Origin: UBA4416 sp964543545
Lineage (GTDB): Bacteria; Bacteroidota; Bacteroidia; B-17B0; Aurantibacillaceae
Assembly: GCA_964543545.1 (NCBI GenBank)
Contig: CAZIYT010000005.1
Location: 372,001 to 436,000 of the forward strand
Length of the DNA stretch: 64,000 nucleotides
Direction: 5' to 3'
In this document: in pieces, positions 1-7,796 of the stretch
Layout of the letters: the number at the start of each line of letters is the position of its first letter
How positions within the stretch are numbered: the first letter of the stretch is position 1
The notes under the pieces: generated by a model
Seen by the model: only the letters and a program-made list of their open reading frames with translations
The model's database searches: none
What the model was told of the DNA's origin: nothing
Program-made: the position numbers and the translations under genes

Positions 1-389
1 TATTTCCTAAAATAGTCACTCTCGTCGTATTCGCATGAAGCCAGGCATAACAATACGGCATTGTGCGAAAACGTAATCTCACGCCAGATCAAAGGCGGAA
101 TGTACAAGCCTATTTTTGGCTCATCTAATACAAATGTCTCTTCTTTCCCTTCTACATCCTCTGTCTTAAAGCTTATACGCCCGCTCACTGCAAAAATCAT
201 TTGTTGGAGAGCCTTGTGAGCATGATACCCACGTATCACATTTTGTGGTGTAAAATATGTCCAATATACCCGTTTTATTTCAAACGGGATATTTTTTTCG
301 ACTTCTGCAACGGAAATATATCCCTCAGAAGAAGAACCTATTGACGGAAATGAAATCAACCGCGGTGTTTGATAAATAGGCATGCTCAT
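1..389 (-). CDS. WxcM/FdtA-like cupin, sugar-nucleotide 3,4-ketoisomerase family (partial)
   Basis: About 129 residues read leftward from an ATG at 387-389; the 3' end lies outside the window. The cupin fold is recognised by the RGYHAHK segment and the following hydrophobic strands typical of the FdtA/QdtA/WxcM family. These proteins isomerise dTDP-4-keto-6-deoxyhexoses or serve as non-catalytic domains of sugar acyltransferases. It follows the ABC exporter genes in the same direction, so it probably belongs to the same O-antigen or capsule operon. The exact substrate cannot be told. A second ATG two codons downstream is an equally possible start. Confidence 0.8.
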   Translation of the reverse strand, partial: MSMPIYQTPRLISFPSIGSSSEGYISVAEVEKNIPFEIKRVYWTYFTPQNVIRGYHAHKALQQMIFAVSGRISFKTEDVEGKEETFVLDEPKIGLYIPPLIWREITFSHNAVLLCLASCEYDESDYFRK

Positions 390-467
390 GAATTATTTTT
401 AAAAGACGTCAACATGAAACTCTGGTAGATAATGCCTGACATGTTACACTAATAGTTGATAGCTATT

Positions 468-1742
468 TTATCCTATTGTAGAAGAATGACTTATTTCGAA
501 ATTCAATTCAGGAAATATAACTCCAGGGATGCGATCAGAATTGGATCCGGCCATGTCCTGCATCACTTCAAAACTCACAATACTTTCTGCTTTATAAATA
601 AGATAACGCTGGTTTTCCCCGTAAATCAAATTAAGCAAATAAGTTCCCGTATTAAGCAACTGCCTGGGTAATTTACATTTGATTGTATAAAATCCTTTCT
701 TCGAATCGTTATCATTGCTAATCAGTATACCATTATGAAATATGACAGTTTCTTCTGCATCTAATACTTCAAATGTTAAATCAAGATTTTTACCCTCCAG
801 TTCATTTTTAAAAACAAGGTTAATGTCAATTCCTGAAAAAATACTTAGCTGATCGCCTGTGCGCGGGTCTATACTTACCCTCAGCAGAGTGATTCCGTTA
901 TCGCCCGGAGCATTCTTCCTATCGTCCAGATAATCCACTGTTCTGTTAACCTGCCCGGTCGATAAATACCTGTTCACTACGGGCCCAATGCTTCCGCTCT
1001 CTACCAGCCTTCCATTCTGCATCAGAATACCGGTAGTACACAATGCTTTAACGGCTGCAATGTTGTGACTCACAAATAATACTGTACGCCCTTGTCCGCT
1101 CACATCTTTCATCTTACCAAGGCACTTTTTCTGAAACTCTGCATCCCCCACAGCTAATACTTCATCCACGATAAGTATTTCAGGCTCAAGGTGAGCCGCT
1201 ACGGCAAATGCCAATCTTACATACATGCCCGATGAATACCGCTTTACAGGCGTATCGATATAACGCTCCACACCGCTGAAACTCACAATCTCATCAAAAT
1301 TACTTTTAATCTCCGACCTGGTCATGCCTAAGATAGCGCCATTCAAAAAAACATTTTCTCTCCCCGTAAGGTCCGGGTGAAAACCGGTACCTACCTCCAG
1401 CAAGCTGGCAACACGCCCTTTAATTTTGTATTCCCCTGTAGTAGGGGCTGTTGTTCTCGATAGAATTTTAAGCAGAGTCGATTTTCCGGCTCCGTTCTTG
1501 CCAATGATACCCAACACATCTCCCTGTTGTACGGAAAAATTAATATCCTTGAGTGCCCATACATATTCGGACACACCTTTCGTCGACCGGTCATTCTCTT
1601 CACCAATTTTCAGAAAGGGATCTTCTTTTCCGCGTAACCGGTACACCCAGCGTTTAAAGTCATCCGTGACGGTGGTGGTGCCAACCTGACCTAACCGGTA
1701 TTGCTTACTTAAATTATTGACTTCTATAACAGCTCGTGACAT
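468..1742 (-). CDS. Polysaccharide ABC transporter ATP-binding protein (Wzt-like)
   Basis: 424 residues. The N-terminal ATPase has Walker A GKNGAGKST at residues 81-89, an ABC signature around YSSGM at 169-173 and Walker B ILIVDEV at 189-195, with the short insert before Walker A typical of O-antigen/teichoic-acid exporters. Residues from about 250 form a separate beta-rich domain like the Wzt C-terminal domain, which in known systems recognises the terminal modification of the glycan. It lies two bases after the permease gene, so the two are co-translated partners that move an undecaprenyl-linked polysaccharide across the inner membrane. Confidence 0.92.
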   Translation of the reverse strand: MSRAVIEVNNLSKQYRLGQVGTTTVTDDFKRWVYRLRGKEDPFLKIGEENDRSTKGVSEYVWALKDINFSVQQGDVLGIIGKNGAGKSTLLKILSRTTAPTTGEYKIKGRVASLLEVGTGFHPDLTGRENVFLNGAILGMTRSEIKSNFDEIVSFSGVERYIDTPVKRYSSGMYVRLAFAVAAHLEPEILIVDEVLAVGDAEFQKKCLGKMKDVSGQGRTVLFVSHNIAAVKALCTTGILMQNGRLVESGSIGPVVNRYLSTGQVNRTVDYLDDRKNAPGDNGITLLRVSIDPRTGDQLSIFSGIDINLVFKNELEGKNLDLTFEVLDAEETVIFHNGILISNDNDSKKGFYTIKCKLPRQLLNTGTYLLNLIYGENQRYLIYKAESIVSFEVMQDMAGSNSDRIPGVIFPELNFEISHSSTIG

Positions 1743-1744
1743 AA

Positions 1745-2605
1745 TTAAACAGTATCCATGAAGGATTTCTCGGTGCGGTTAAAAATAAGAATAGACAACA
1801 GGAACATGACGGTAGTAACGGCAAGGCCGATGAGAATATGGGACACCGAAAATAGGCCATGACCTGTGAGGATGAATTTCATCGCTTCCAAAGAAGACGC
1901 AACAGGATTCAATAAGATCAGGAATTGCGTCGTGCCTTTAAACATGGTAGCCGGGAAAACAACACAGCTCAGGAACATCAGTAGCTGCACGGCAAATCCC
2001 AATAGAAAAACAAAATCCCTGTATTTGGTAGTAAACGATGAGAATAAAATACCCAGGCTCAATCCGAAAACGCCGAGAACGAAGATGAAAAACGGCAATA
2101 AAATAAAGTATTCCCATTGCGGATAAATCGTATCCACCTGAATGCCATAATAAATATATATGCATATCAGCAACATCAGCTGAATACCGAGCTTGATCAG
2201 GTTTGATATAATGACCGAGATCGGCATAACCAACCTTGGAAAATACACTTTACCGAATACACCGGCGTTTGCAATAAATGTGTTGGATGTTTTATTTAAG
2301 CAATCCGCAAAATAAGTCCAGAAGGTTTGACCCATGAGGTAGAATAGGATCGGCGGCATCCCGTCAGTCGAAATTTTTGCATTGCCGAATGTAAATGTAT
2401 AAATGAGCGTTGTAAATATCGGCTGTACGAACATCCAGATCGGCCCCAGAATTGTTTGCTTATATACGGCGGTGATATCGCGTTTCACCATCAATAAAAT
2501 AAGATCCTTGTATCGCCAGACCTCTTTTAAGTTTAACTGGAAAAGCGACGTTTGGGGTTTTACAATGAGATCCCAGTTGTCAGAACTATGTATGTTATCT
2601 GCCAT
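1745..2605 (-). CDS. Polysaccharide ABC transporter permease (Wzm-like)
   Basis: 286 residues with about six hydrophobic segments in the second and middle parts and a cytoplasmic N-terminus. The segment VWRYKDLILLMVKRDI before the first membrane helix is typical of the ABC-2 family permeases of O-antigen and capsule export. The start codon overlaps the end of the HisF-like gene by one base and the stop is followed directly by the ATPase gene, which shows a tight operon. Its role is to form the membrane channel for a lipid-linked glycan together with the ATP-binding partner. Confidence 0.92.
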   Translation of the reverse strand: MADNIHSSDNWDLIVKPQTSLFQLNLKEVWRYKDLILLMVKRDITAVYKQTILGPIWMFVQPIFTTLIYTFTFGNAKISTDGMPPILFYLMGQTFWTYFADCLNKTSNTFIANAGVFGKVYFPRLVMPISVIISNLIKLGIQLMLLICIYIYYGIQVDTIYPQWEYFILLPFFIFVLGVFGLSLGILFSSFTTKYRDFVFLLGFAVQLLMFLSCVVFPATMFKGTTQFLILLNPVASSLEAMKFILTGHGLFSVSHILIGLAVTTVMFLLSILIFNRTEKSFMDTV

Positions 2606-3363
2606 TAATTTTCGTTTATTACATTTTCCCTGTTAGGAAAATTGATCAATACGCCCATTCCTTTTTTACTGTACACAGCCATACTTCCGATAGCTGCTGC
2701 GTTGGCATTGGTGTCGTATAATACTTTTTTGAGATCGGCTATGCTGCCGCAGCCGCCGCAGGCAATCACCGGGATATCTACATGATTCAGGATCTGCCCT
2801 GTCACCTCATAGTCATATCCTTCCCAGGTTCCATCATTGTCCACACTGTAAAGCATCAGTTCTCCTACACCCAGGTCCGTTGCCAGGTAAGAAGCATAAT
2901 CCAACAGATTGTATTTTATTTTATTACCTGCATAAGAGTAAGGGCTTTTGGATCCGAACATCGGCTTTTTGAAATCGATACAGGCCACCACCGCTTGCGC
3001 ACCATAATGTGCAACTACCTTTTTAATCACTTCCGGATTTTCCTGGATCAATGAGTTGACCACCACTTTTTCAATACCCAGTGTATAGAGCTTGGTGAAA
3101 TCGTCGAAGGTTTTTACGCCGCCACCATACGCAAAGGGCATAAAGGCTTCACTGGCCATATCGGCGATCTTATCAAAATTAGGCTTGCGCTTTTGCTTCG
3201 TGGCATTGATGTCGATCAGGATTAGCTCATCCACTTCCTTGTCATTATAAATCTTGATGGCGTTGATGGGATCACCGATGTAGGATGGATTTTTGAACTT
3301 CACGGTTTTCACCAGCCCGTTTCCATCGTACAGCAGGCAAGGTATGATACGTTTGAGGGCCAT
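2605..3363 (-). CDS. HisF-like subunit, acetamidino-sugar modification type (WbuZ/AglZ-like)
   Basis: 252 residues of a (beta/alpha)8 barrel related to the synthase subunit of imidazole-glycerol-phosphate synthase. It begins MALKRIIPCLLYDGNGLVKT and has CGGCGSIADL near the C-terminus. True HisF proteins usually begin with a LDVKDGRVVKG-type segment; this one has the divergent start of paralogues found in surface-sugar clusters. There, HisH/HisF pairs are thought to deliver ammonia to a sugar amidotransferase. It overlaps both neighbours by one base inside a polysaccharide operon and no other his gene is present. The role is therefore inferred from context and family. Confidence 0.82.
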   Translation of the reverse strand: MALKRIIPCLLYDGNGLVKTVKFKNPSYIGDPINAIKIYNDKEVDELILIDINATKQKRKPNFDKIADMASEAFMPFAYGGGVKTFDDFTKLYTLGIEKVVVNSLIQENPEVIKKVVAHYGAQAVVACIDFKKPMFGSKSPYSYAGNKIKYNLLDYASYLATDLGVGELMLYSVDNDGTWEGYDYEVTGQILNHVDIPVIACGGCGSIADLKKVLYDTNANAAAIGSMAVYSKKGMGVLINFPNRENVINEN

Positions 3364-3974
3364 TATAATGCTGCGAAATTTTCGAGCACCTTCATTCCGA
3401 ACTTCAGGCTTTTTTCGGGATGGAACTGGGCGCCGTAGATATTATCTTTATTAACCATGCAGGTAAAATCATGGCCGAATTTACAGGTAGCCAGCGACTG
3501 GCTTTCATCGAAACACTTCACATAGTATGAATGCACGAAATAAAAGCGGTTGCGGCTTTCGGTATCCACCAGCTTATTAGCGCGCTTCACCTGGATGTAG
3601 TCCCAACCCATGTGCGGCACTTTGAGCTTTAAGGCGGGATCTAAATTGAATTTCACCGTTTCGGCATCTATCCAACCCAGGCCGGGTTTCACGCCTTCCT
3701 CGCTACGTTTGGTAAGGAGCTGCATGCCCAGGCAGATGCCAAGGACCGGTGTTTTTTCTTCGAGTACTTTTTTGTTGAGCACCGGTACCAGGCCCGATTG
3801 TTCGAGCTGGTTCATGCCGGCATCATACGCACCGACACCGGGCAACAGGAGCTTTGTTGCGGCGGCAATTTCTTCGGGCTTGCCGGAAACCTTCACACCC
3901 CTGACGCCTATTTTCCTGAACATATTAAGCACAGATGCCAGGTTCCCGATGCCGTAATCTATAATAACGATCAT
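3363..3974 (-). CDS. HisH-like glutamine amidotransferase (WbuY-like)
   Basis: 203 residues of a class I glutamine amidotransferase. The nucleophile elbow VLGICLGMQLL supplies the catalytic cysteine, and QFHPEKS supplies the histidine and glutamate of the triad. It would hydrolyse glutamine and channel ammonia to the HisF-like partner encoded directly downstream with a one-base overlap. The start overlaps the antiterminator gene by four bases. Placement in a glycan operon argues for the acetamidino-sugar paralogue rather than the histidine enzyme. The third component, an N-acetyl sugar amidotransferase, is not seen in the window and may lie beyond the left edge. Confidence 0.85.
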   Translation of the reverse strand: MIVIIDYGIGNLASVLNMFRKIGVRGVKVSGKPEEIAAATKLLLPGVGAYDAGMNQLEQSGLVPVLNKKVLEEKTPVLGICLGMQLLTKRSEEGVKPGLGWIDAETVKFNLDPALKLKVPHMGWDYIQVKRANKLVDTESRNRFYFVHSYYVKCFDESQSLATCKFGHDFTCMVNKDNIYGAQFHPEKSLKFGMKVLENFAAL

Positions 3975-4495
3975 TTTTGTTTGCTTAATATTGACGCTTT
4001 CCTGATCTTCAGAATCTGCTTCGGCACTTTTACTTTAATGGATTGCCGGATGCTATCCAGCTCTATCTGCAGGTATTCCTCATTCTGGATCTGTACCACT
4101 TTTCCAAAGAGCCCTTTCAGGTGCCCCTGGCTAATCTCTACTTCATCATGAAGCTTGAACAACCCTACTTCATCCGACACATCAAAGCCTGTCAGCTCAA
4201 TGGACTTCAGAATGTCTATTTCCCTTTGCGGAATCACCGCTTCCCTGCCGTCAAATTTGATGAAACCCATCACTGCCGGGTTACTCAGGATTTTTTCTTT
4301 ATCTATGAGATCGGCTTTTACGAATACATAGCCGCTGATCATCGGAAACTCTACCCATTTTTTGCGGTCGCTCCATTGCTGCAGCCGTTTCACTACAGGA
4401 GAATAGGCATGAATGTTCAAGTCAAGCAGTTTCTGTACCACTTTCTTTTCGTGTCTCACATTCACATATATCACATACCAGTTTATCATTTGCAC
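3971..4495 (-). CDS. UpxY-type NusG-like transcription antiterminator
   Basis: 174 residues. The N-terminal NGN-like domain begins WYVIYVNVRHEKKV and contains SGYVFVKADL. The C-terminal part, from about residue 115, is a KOW-like domain with the segment GLFGKVVQIQNEEYLQI. In Bacteroides, UpxY proteins act on their own capsule operon and let RNA polymerase pass through the leader. Here the gene is second, 60 bases after the tyrosine kinase gene, and overlaps the HisH-like gene by four bases. It probably regulates this polysaccharide operon. ATG codons two residues apart leave the exact start open. Confidence 0.88.
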   Translation of the reverse strand: MQMINWYVIYVNVRHEKKVVQKLLDLNIHAYSPVVKRLQQWSDRKKWVEFPMISGYVFVKADLIDKEKILSNPAVMGFIKFDGREAVIPQREIDILKSIELTGFDVSDEVGLFKLHDEVEISQGHLKGLFGKVVQIQNEEYLQIELDSIRQSIKVKVPKQILKIRKASILSKQK

Positions 4496-4555
4496 ACAGC
4501 TTCGCCACCTCAGTCACACCTGAGAACATGAATATTCCCGAAACAGTTACCCGTT

Positions 4556-6904
4556 TCAGGATTTGCCGTAACCATAACCGTAGCCATAACCATATCCGTA
4601 GCCATAGCCGTATTTAGAATAGTAGTATTTGTTCTTACGACGTTTTATACCATTCAATACTAAATATACATCCTTTATAGAGTTGTCTTTTACCAGCTTA
4701 TGGAAAAGATTTAACACTTGTCTGTTAGCGTATTTGGTGTTCAGTACAAAAATATTAATATCCGAATACTGCATCAGGTAAGAGGCGTCAGACAGTAAAC
4801 CTGCCGGCGGTGTATCGATAAGCACATAATCATAATGGCTCTTCGAAAACTCGATGATATCCTTTAACTTTTCCGACAGGATAAGCTCCGAAGGATTGGG
4901 AGGAATAGGACCGGAAAGGATTGTATGCAGATTTTTGATTTTGGTTTCCGCCACAATTTCCTCCAGCGTGTTATTACCCATAATGTAGGTGCTTACTCCT
5001 TTTTCAGCATTCATCTCCAGGGCTTTCTGAATCCGTGGCTTATGAAGATCGAGCTCCAGCATAATCACACGTTTGCCGCCCTTTGCCAGAATAGCGCCGA
5101 TATTGATCGTTGTAAAGGTCTTACCTTCACCCGGTGCATTCGACGTAAAAAGCATGACTTTTTTATTCGAATTCAAAAATACGTACTGAAGATTTGTCCG
5201 CAGTGTCCGGAATGCTTCTGCAATATAACTGGTGGGTTTATCTTCCACCACAAGCCCCTTATCAGAAACATCTTTCTGATAAGGTAGATCACCGATCACA
5301 GGAAGAAATGTTTTTTCTTTCAGCTCATCCACTGTCTGAATAGTGGTGAAGAACAAGGCACGAATCAGGATGATAATAATAGAGATTGCCAATCCGGCAG
5401 TGACATAGGACGAAATAATCTTCGGTTTATCAGGGCTTACGATCCCGAGGTTTCTCGGACTGTCAATTACTTTAATCTCAGGAACGATAGAAGCACGTGA
5501 AATTTTCGTATTGGCTCTTTTTTCGAGGAGGAAATTATAGAGTTCTTCATTCACAACCACTTTTCGTTGAATGTTGAGTACATCATGTTGTTTTTTGGGA
5601 ATGCCTTTAACATCCGAAATGTAGCTGGTAATTTGGCCATTGATATTTTCAATAATTTTAAAAGTGGCGGCGCGCGTATTATCAAGATATACCAGAATAT
5701 TCTGTTTAAGCCTTTTGATATTTTGCTTGATCTCGATAACATTGGGATTGTACTCCTTGGAGAATCCCAGTGACTGGTTGAGTTTGATCTGCGAATTGTA
5801 TAACTCGCCCACGGAACTTATCAGGAAAGGATCACTGTCGACGATAAATACATTAGGAGGTAAAAATTGTGGGTCCTTATCTTCTATAATATACCTCTCC
5901 AGGTCATTGATTGCATCAATCTTTAATTTAAGCCTGGATTTTTGGGCATCATATTCCGACAGCTTTTTCAGGAAATCATTTTTCTCCCAGTCCAGGTCAA
6001 GAATAGCTTCCCGTGTTTTATAATTCTGCATCGTATCCTCTACTTCTTTCAGAGAGTTGCTTACCTCTTCGAGCTGCTTATCGATATACATAATAGTACG
6101 TTCATTTATGTCAAAGCGGGAATTCAGAGATTTATTGATATATAATTTGGAAAGTGTATCTAGAATCAGCACGGCCCGCTCCGGGATAATGTCATTCATT
6201 TTCAGGACAAGGATATTGGTATAATCCGGGTTCTGCACATCGAGCCCCGCCTGAAAAGTATGCACGAGATTCTCCAGATCATGGATAATAATCTCATACT
6301 TGAGGCTCTTTAATTCCTCGAATGTATTACGTGTAAAATTACTGCTCCGCGTAAATGCGATATTGAAATCCACATCGACAAAGTTTTCATTAAATTTCCC
6401 GGTCTTTGTTTCTTCTAATCCGTTCTTCAGGTACTTCAATTCATAACTATCGTAATCGACAATTTCCACCCGCAGTATATTTTCTTTCAGCGCAGGATTG
6501 ATAGAATTAACCAATACCTCAAACGGAACGCCGCTAAACTGTTCAGTGGTTCTCACGCGCCCCACCAGGAAATAAGAAACCTCCAGTTTATCTTTCAGCT
6601 TCGTGATAGTTTCCTTCATGAGGTCAAACGATTTCAGAATCCTGATCTCATTGGAATTATCAATATAGGTTTGTGTCGTAAAGTTGTTATCGGTGATCAG
6701 GTTATTTTTGTAATAGGTGTCGTTGGTTTTTAACAATTCGACCGAGGCCTGCGAAATGCTGGTCAGCTTGTATACATAAAAATAGCCGATAACGTAAAAA
6801 ACAGGGACAATGAGCAGGGGAACATACCAGTTTTTGGATATTATCCTCCAAATTACCTTTAAGTCATTAATATTGACAGCTGTACCGCTTTTCTTTTGCT
6901 CCAC
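4556..6904 (-). CDS. Wzc-like polysaccharide co-polymerase / tyrosine autokinase
   Basis: 782 residues from a GTG start. The N-terminal Wzz/GumC part has a membrane helix at about 30-50, a long periplasmic coiled-coil region, and a second helix near 500. The C-terminal BY-kinase has Walker A APGEGKT, Walker A' LELDLHKPR and Walker B YVLIDTPPAG. Autophosphorylation of a C-terminal tyrosine cluster controls polymer length and export in this family. Here that tail has three tyrosines at 760-762 followed by eight Tyr-Gly units at 765-780, an unusually regular version. The gene heads the polysaccharide operon; a -7 box lies 18 bases upstream of the start. Confidence 0.93.
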   Translation of the reverse strand: MEQKKSGTAVNINDLKVIWRIISKNWYVPLLIVPVFYVIGYFYVYKLTSISQASVELLKTNDTYYKNNLITDNNFTTQTYIDNSNEIRILKSFDLMKETITKLKDKLEVSYFLVGRVRTTEQFSGVPFEVLVNSINPALKENILRVEIVDYDSYELKYLKNGLEETKTGKFNENFVDVDFNIAFTRSSNFTRNTFEELKSLKYEIIIHDLENLVHTFQAGLDVQNPDYTNILVLKMNDIIPERAVLILDTLSKLYINKSLNSRFDINERTIMYIDKQLEEVSNSLKEVEDTMQNYKTREAILDLDWEKNDFLKKLSEYDAQKSRLKLKIDAINDLERYIIEDKDPQFLPPNVFIVDSDPFLISSVGELYNSQIKLNQSLGFSKEYNPNVIEIKQNIKRLKQNILVYLDNTRAATFKIIENINGQITSYISDVKGIPKKQHDVLNIQRKVVVNEELYNFLLEKRANTKISRASIVPEIKVIDSPRNLGIVSPDKPKIISSYVTAGLAISIIIILIRALFFTTIQTVDELKEKTFLPVIGDLPYQKDVSDKGLVVEDKPTSYIAEAFRTLRTNLQYVFLNSNKKVMLFTSNAPGEGKTFTTINIGAILAKGGKRVIMLELDLHKPRIQKALEMNAEKGVSTYIMGNNTLEEIVAETKIKNLHTILSGPIPPNPSELILSEKLKDIIEFSKSHYDYVLIDTPPAGLLSDASYLMQYSDINIFVLNTKYANRQVLNLFHKLVKDNSIKDVYLVLNGIKRRKNKYYYSKYGYGYGYGYGYGYGYGKS

Positions 6905-6921
6905 GAAGTTTTTATAGAGTA

Positions 6922-6929
6922 CAAATATA
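6922..6929 (-). promoter_or_regulatory. Bacteroidota -7 promoter box for the Wzc operon
   Basis: On the minus strand this reads TATATTTG, a full match to the phylum consensus TAnnTTTG. It lies 18 bases before the GTG start of the Wzc-like kinase, giving a leader of about 10 bases. No clear -33 TTTG is visible. The match and position are seen; promoter activity is inferred. Confidence 0.6.
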
Positions 6930-6980
6930 AATATTTGGCATGATTTTTACACTACAATTGCTGTTCCAATTTATTTTATT

Positions 6981-6988
6981 TACATTTA
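6981..6988 (+). promoter_or_regulatory. Possible -7 box for the exosortase-substrate gene
   Basis: TACATTTA matches TAnnTTTG at all but the last position and lies 23 bases before the ATG of the small exosortase substrate. Together with the minus-strand box at 6922-6929 it would make a divergent promoter region of about 100 bases between the polysaccharide operon and the exosortase locus. Confidence 0.4.
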
Positions 6989-7010
6989 CCGTTTAATTAT
7001 CAAAAAATTA

Positions 7011-7223
7011 ATGAGCGCAAAATTTATTTTATCGGCTGTTATCACTATAGGCTTTAGTTCATTATGTTTAGCGGCCCCTCCGCCGCCTTCAGGAGGACCG
7101 GGATGCTGGCCGCCGCCCTGCGTACCTATCGATGGAGGAATATCATTACTGATTGCTGCCGGAGCCTTATATGGAGCCAAAACACTATACGACAAACGAA
7201 AACGAAAAAACTCAGTTTTATAA
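7011..7223 (+). CDS. Small exosortase substrate with PID-type C-terminal sorting signal
   Basis: 70 residues. A signal peptide spans about 1-21 (ending CLA before APPPP). A short Pro/Gly-rich stretch with cysteines at 32 and 37 follows. The C-terminus is a tripartite sorting signal: PIDGG at 39-43, a hydrophobic helix at about 44-56 and a basic tail KRKRK at 62-66. This layout is that of exosortase targets (PEP-CTERM-like; the PID variant occurs in Bacteroidota). The exosortase gene follows 30 bases downstream. If cut near PIDGG, the exported product would be only about 17 residues. No function for the peptide is known to me. Confidence 0.8.
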   Translation: MSAKFILSAVITIGFSSLCLAAPPPPSGGPGCWPPPCVPIDGGISLLIAAGALYGAKTLYDKRKRKNSVL

Positions 7224-7227
7224 TTCT

Positions 7228-7249
7228 CCCCGCTTTTGCGGGGTTTTTT
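7228..7249 (+). terminator. Hairpin with T-tract between substrate and exosortase genes
   Basis: A six-base-pair stem CCCCGC/GCGGGG with loop TTTT is followed by six T residues at 7244-7249, a classic intrinsic terminator shape. It begins five bases after the substrate stop codon and its T-tract ends four bases before the exosortase ATG. It probably lets only part of transcription continue into the enzyme gene. Confidence 0.75.
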
Positions 7250-7253
7250 GTGC

Positions 7254-7796
7254 ATGTACACCAAACTCAGATCAAATAGCTTTGCCTACTTCATTGTTAA
7301 GGCCTCCTTACTTTATACATTCTGCTACCTCGCTTATGAGTTTATTGTAAAGCGCTATACCACCATCGACCAGCTCTTCATAAGGCTTATCCTGAACTGC
7401 TGCCGGGGCATCCTGGATCTTTTCGGCTTCCGGACCTTTGCCAGCAAAGAGGTGAACGATTTCCAGGTGTTTGGGATCGACGGCTCAAACGGTGTCTGGA
7501 TCGGCGGCCCCTGCAATGGCGTGACGCTCATGTTCCTGTTTGCTATTTTTATTATAGCATACCCCGGAAACAAAAAAGCCAAATTATGGTATCTCCCGGC
7601 GGGCATCCTGGCCGTCTACCTCATTAACATTATCCGGATCGTAAGCCTTGCCCTTATTGCCTATTATTCTCCACAATCCCTCGACTTTAACCATACCTAC
7701 ACCTTCACTTTTATTGCCTATAGCGCCGTATTTGGCCTGTGGATGCTGTGGGTAAAACGATTCTCCAATGCTGAAGACAGTGAAGCCGGCAGTTAA
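7254..7796 (+). CDS. Exosortase/archaeosortase family transpeptidase
   Basis: 180 residues with several membrane helices. The family's three catalytic positions are visible: Cys87 in GGPCNGVTLM, Arg128 in NIIRI and His147 in FNHTY. Exosortases cut C-terminal sorting signals of exported proteins, probably joining them to a membrane or surface acceptor. A TTG at 7236 would extend the frame by six codons, but it lies inside the terminator hairpin, so the ATG at 7254 is preferred. The substrate is encoded just upstream and a partner membrane protein overlaps the 3' end by 29 bases. It is shorter than proteobacterial EpsH-type enzymes, as is usual for Bacteroidota. Confidence 0.88.
   Translation: MYTKLRSNSFAYFIVKASLLYTFCYLAYEFIVKRYTTIDQLFIRLILNCCRGILDLFGFRTFASKEVNDFQVFGIDGSNGVWIGGPCNGVTLMFLFAIFIIAYPGNKKAKLWYLPAGILAVYLINIIRIVSLALIAYYSPQSLDFNHTYTFTFIAYSAVFGLWMLWVKRFSNAEDSEAGS

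Noticed and set aside
456..671. Open reading frames opposite to strong genes, for example 456-671, 1866-2126 and 7355-7606
   Set aside because: They lie fully inside well-supported genes on the other strand or frame and show no family motifs.
2605..3974. Reading the HisF/HisH pair as histidine-biosynthesis genes
   Set aside because: The overlaps with polysaccharide genes and the divergent HisF N-terminus favour the sugar-modification paralogues.
7236..7253. TTG at 7236 as the exosortase start
   Set aside because: It lies in the loop and stem of the terminator hairpin; the ATG at 7254 begins a normal N-terminus.
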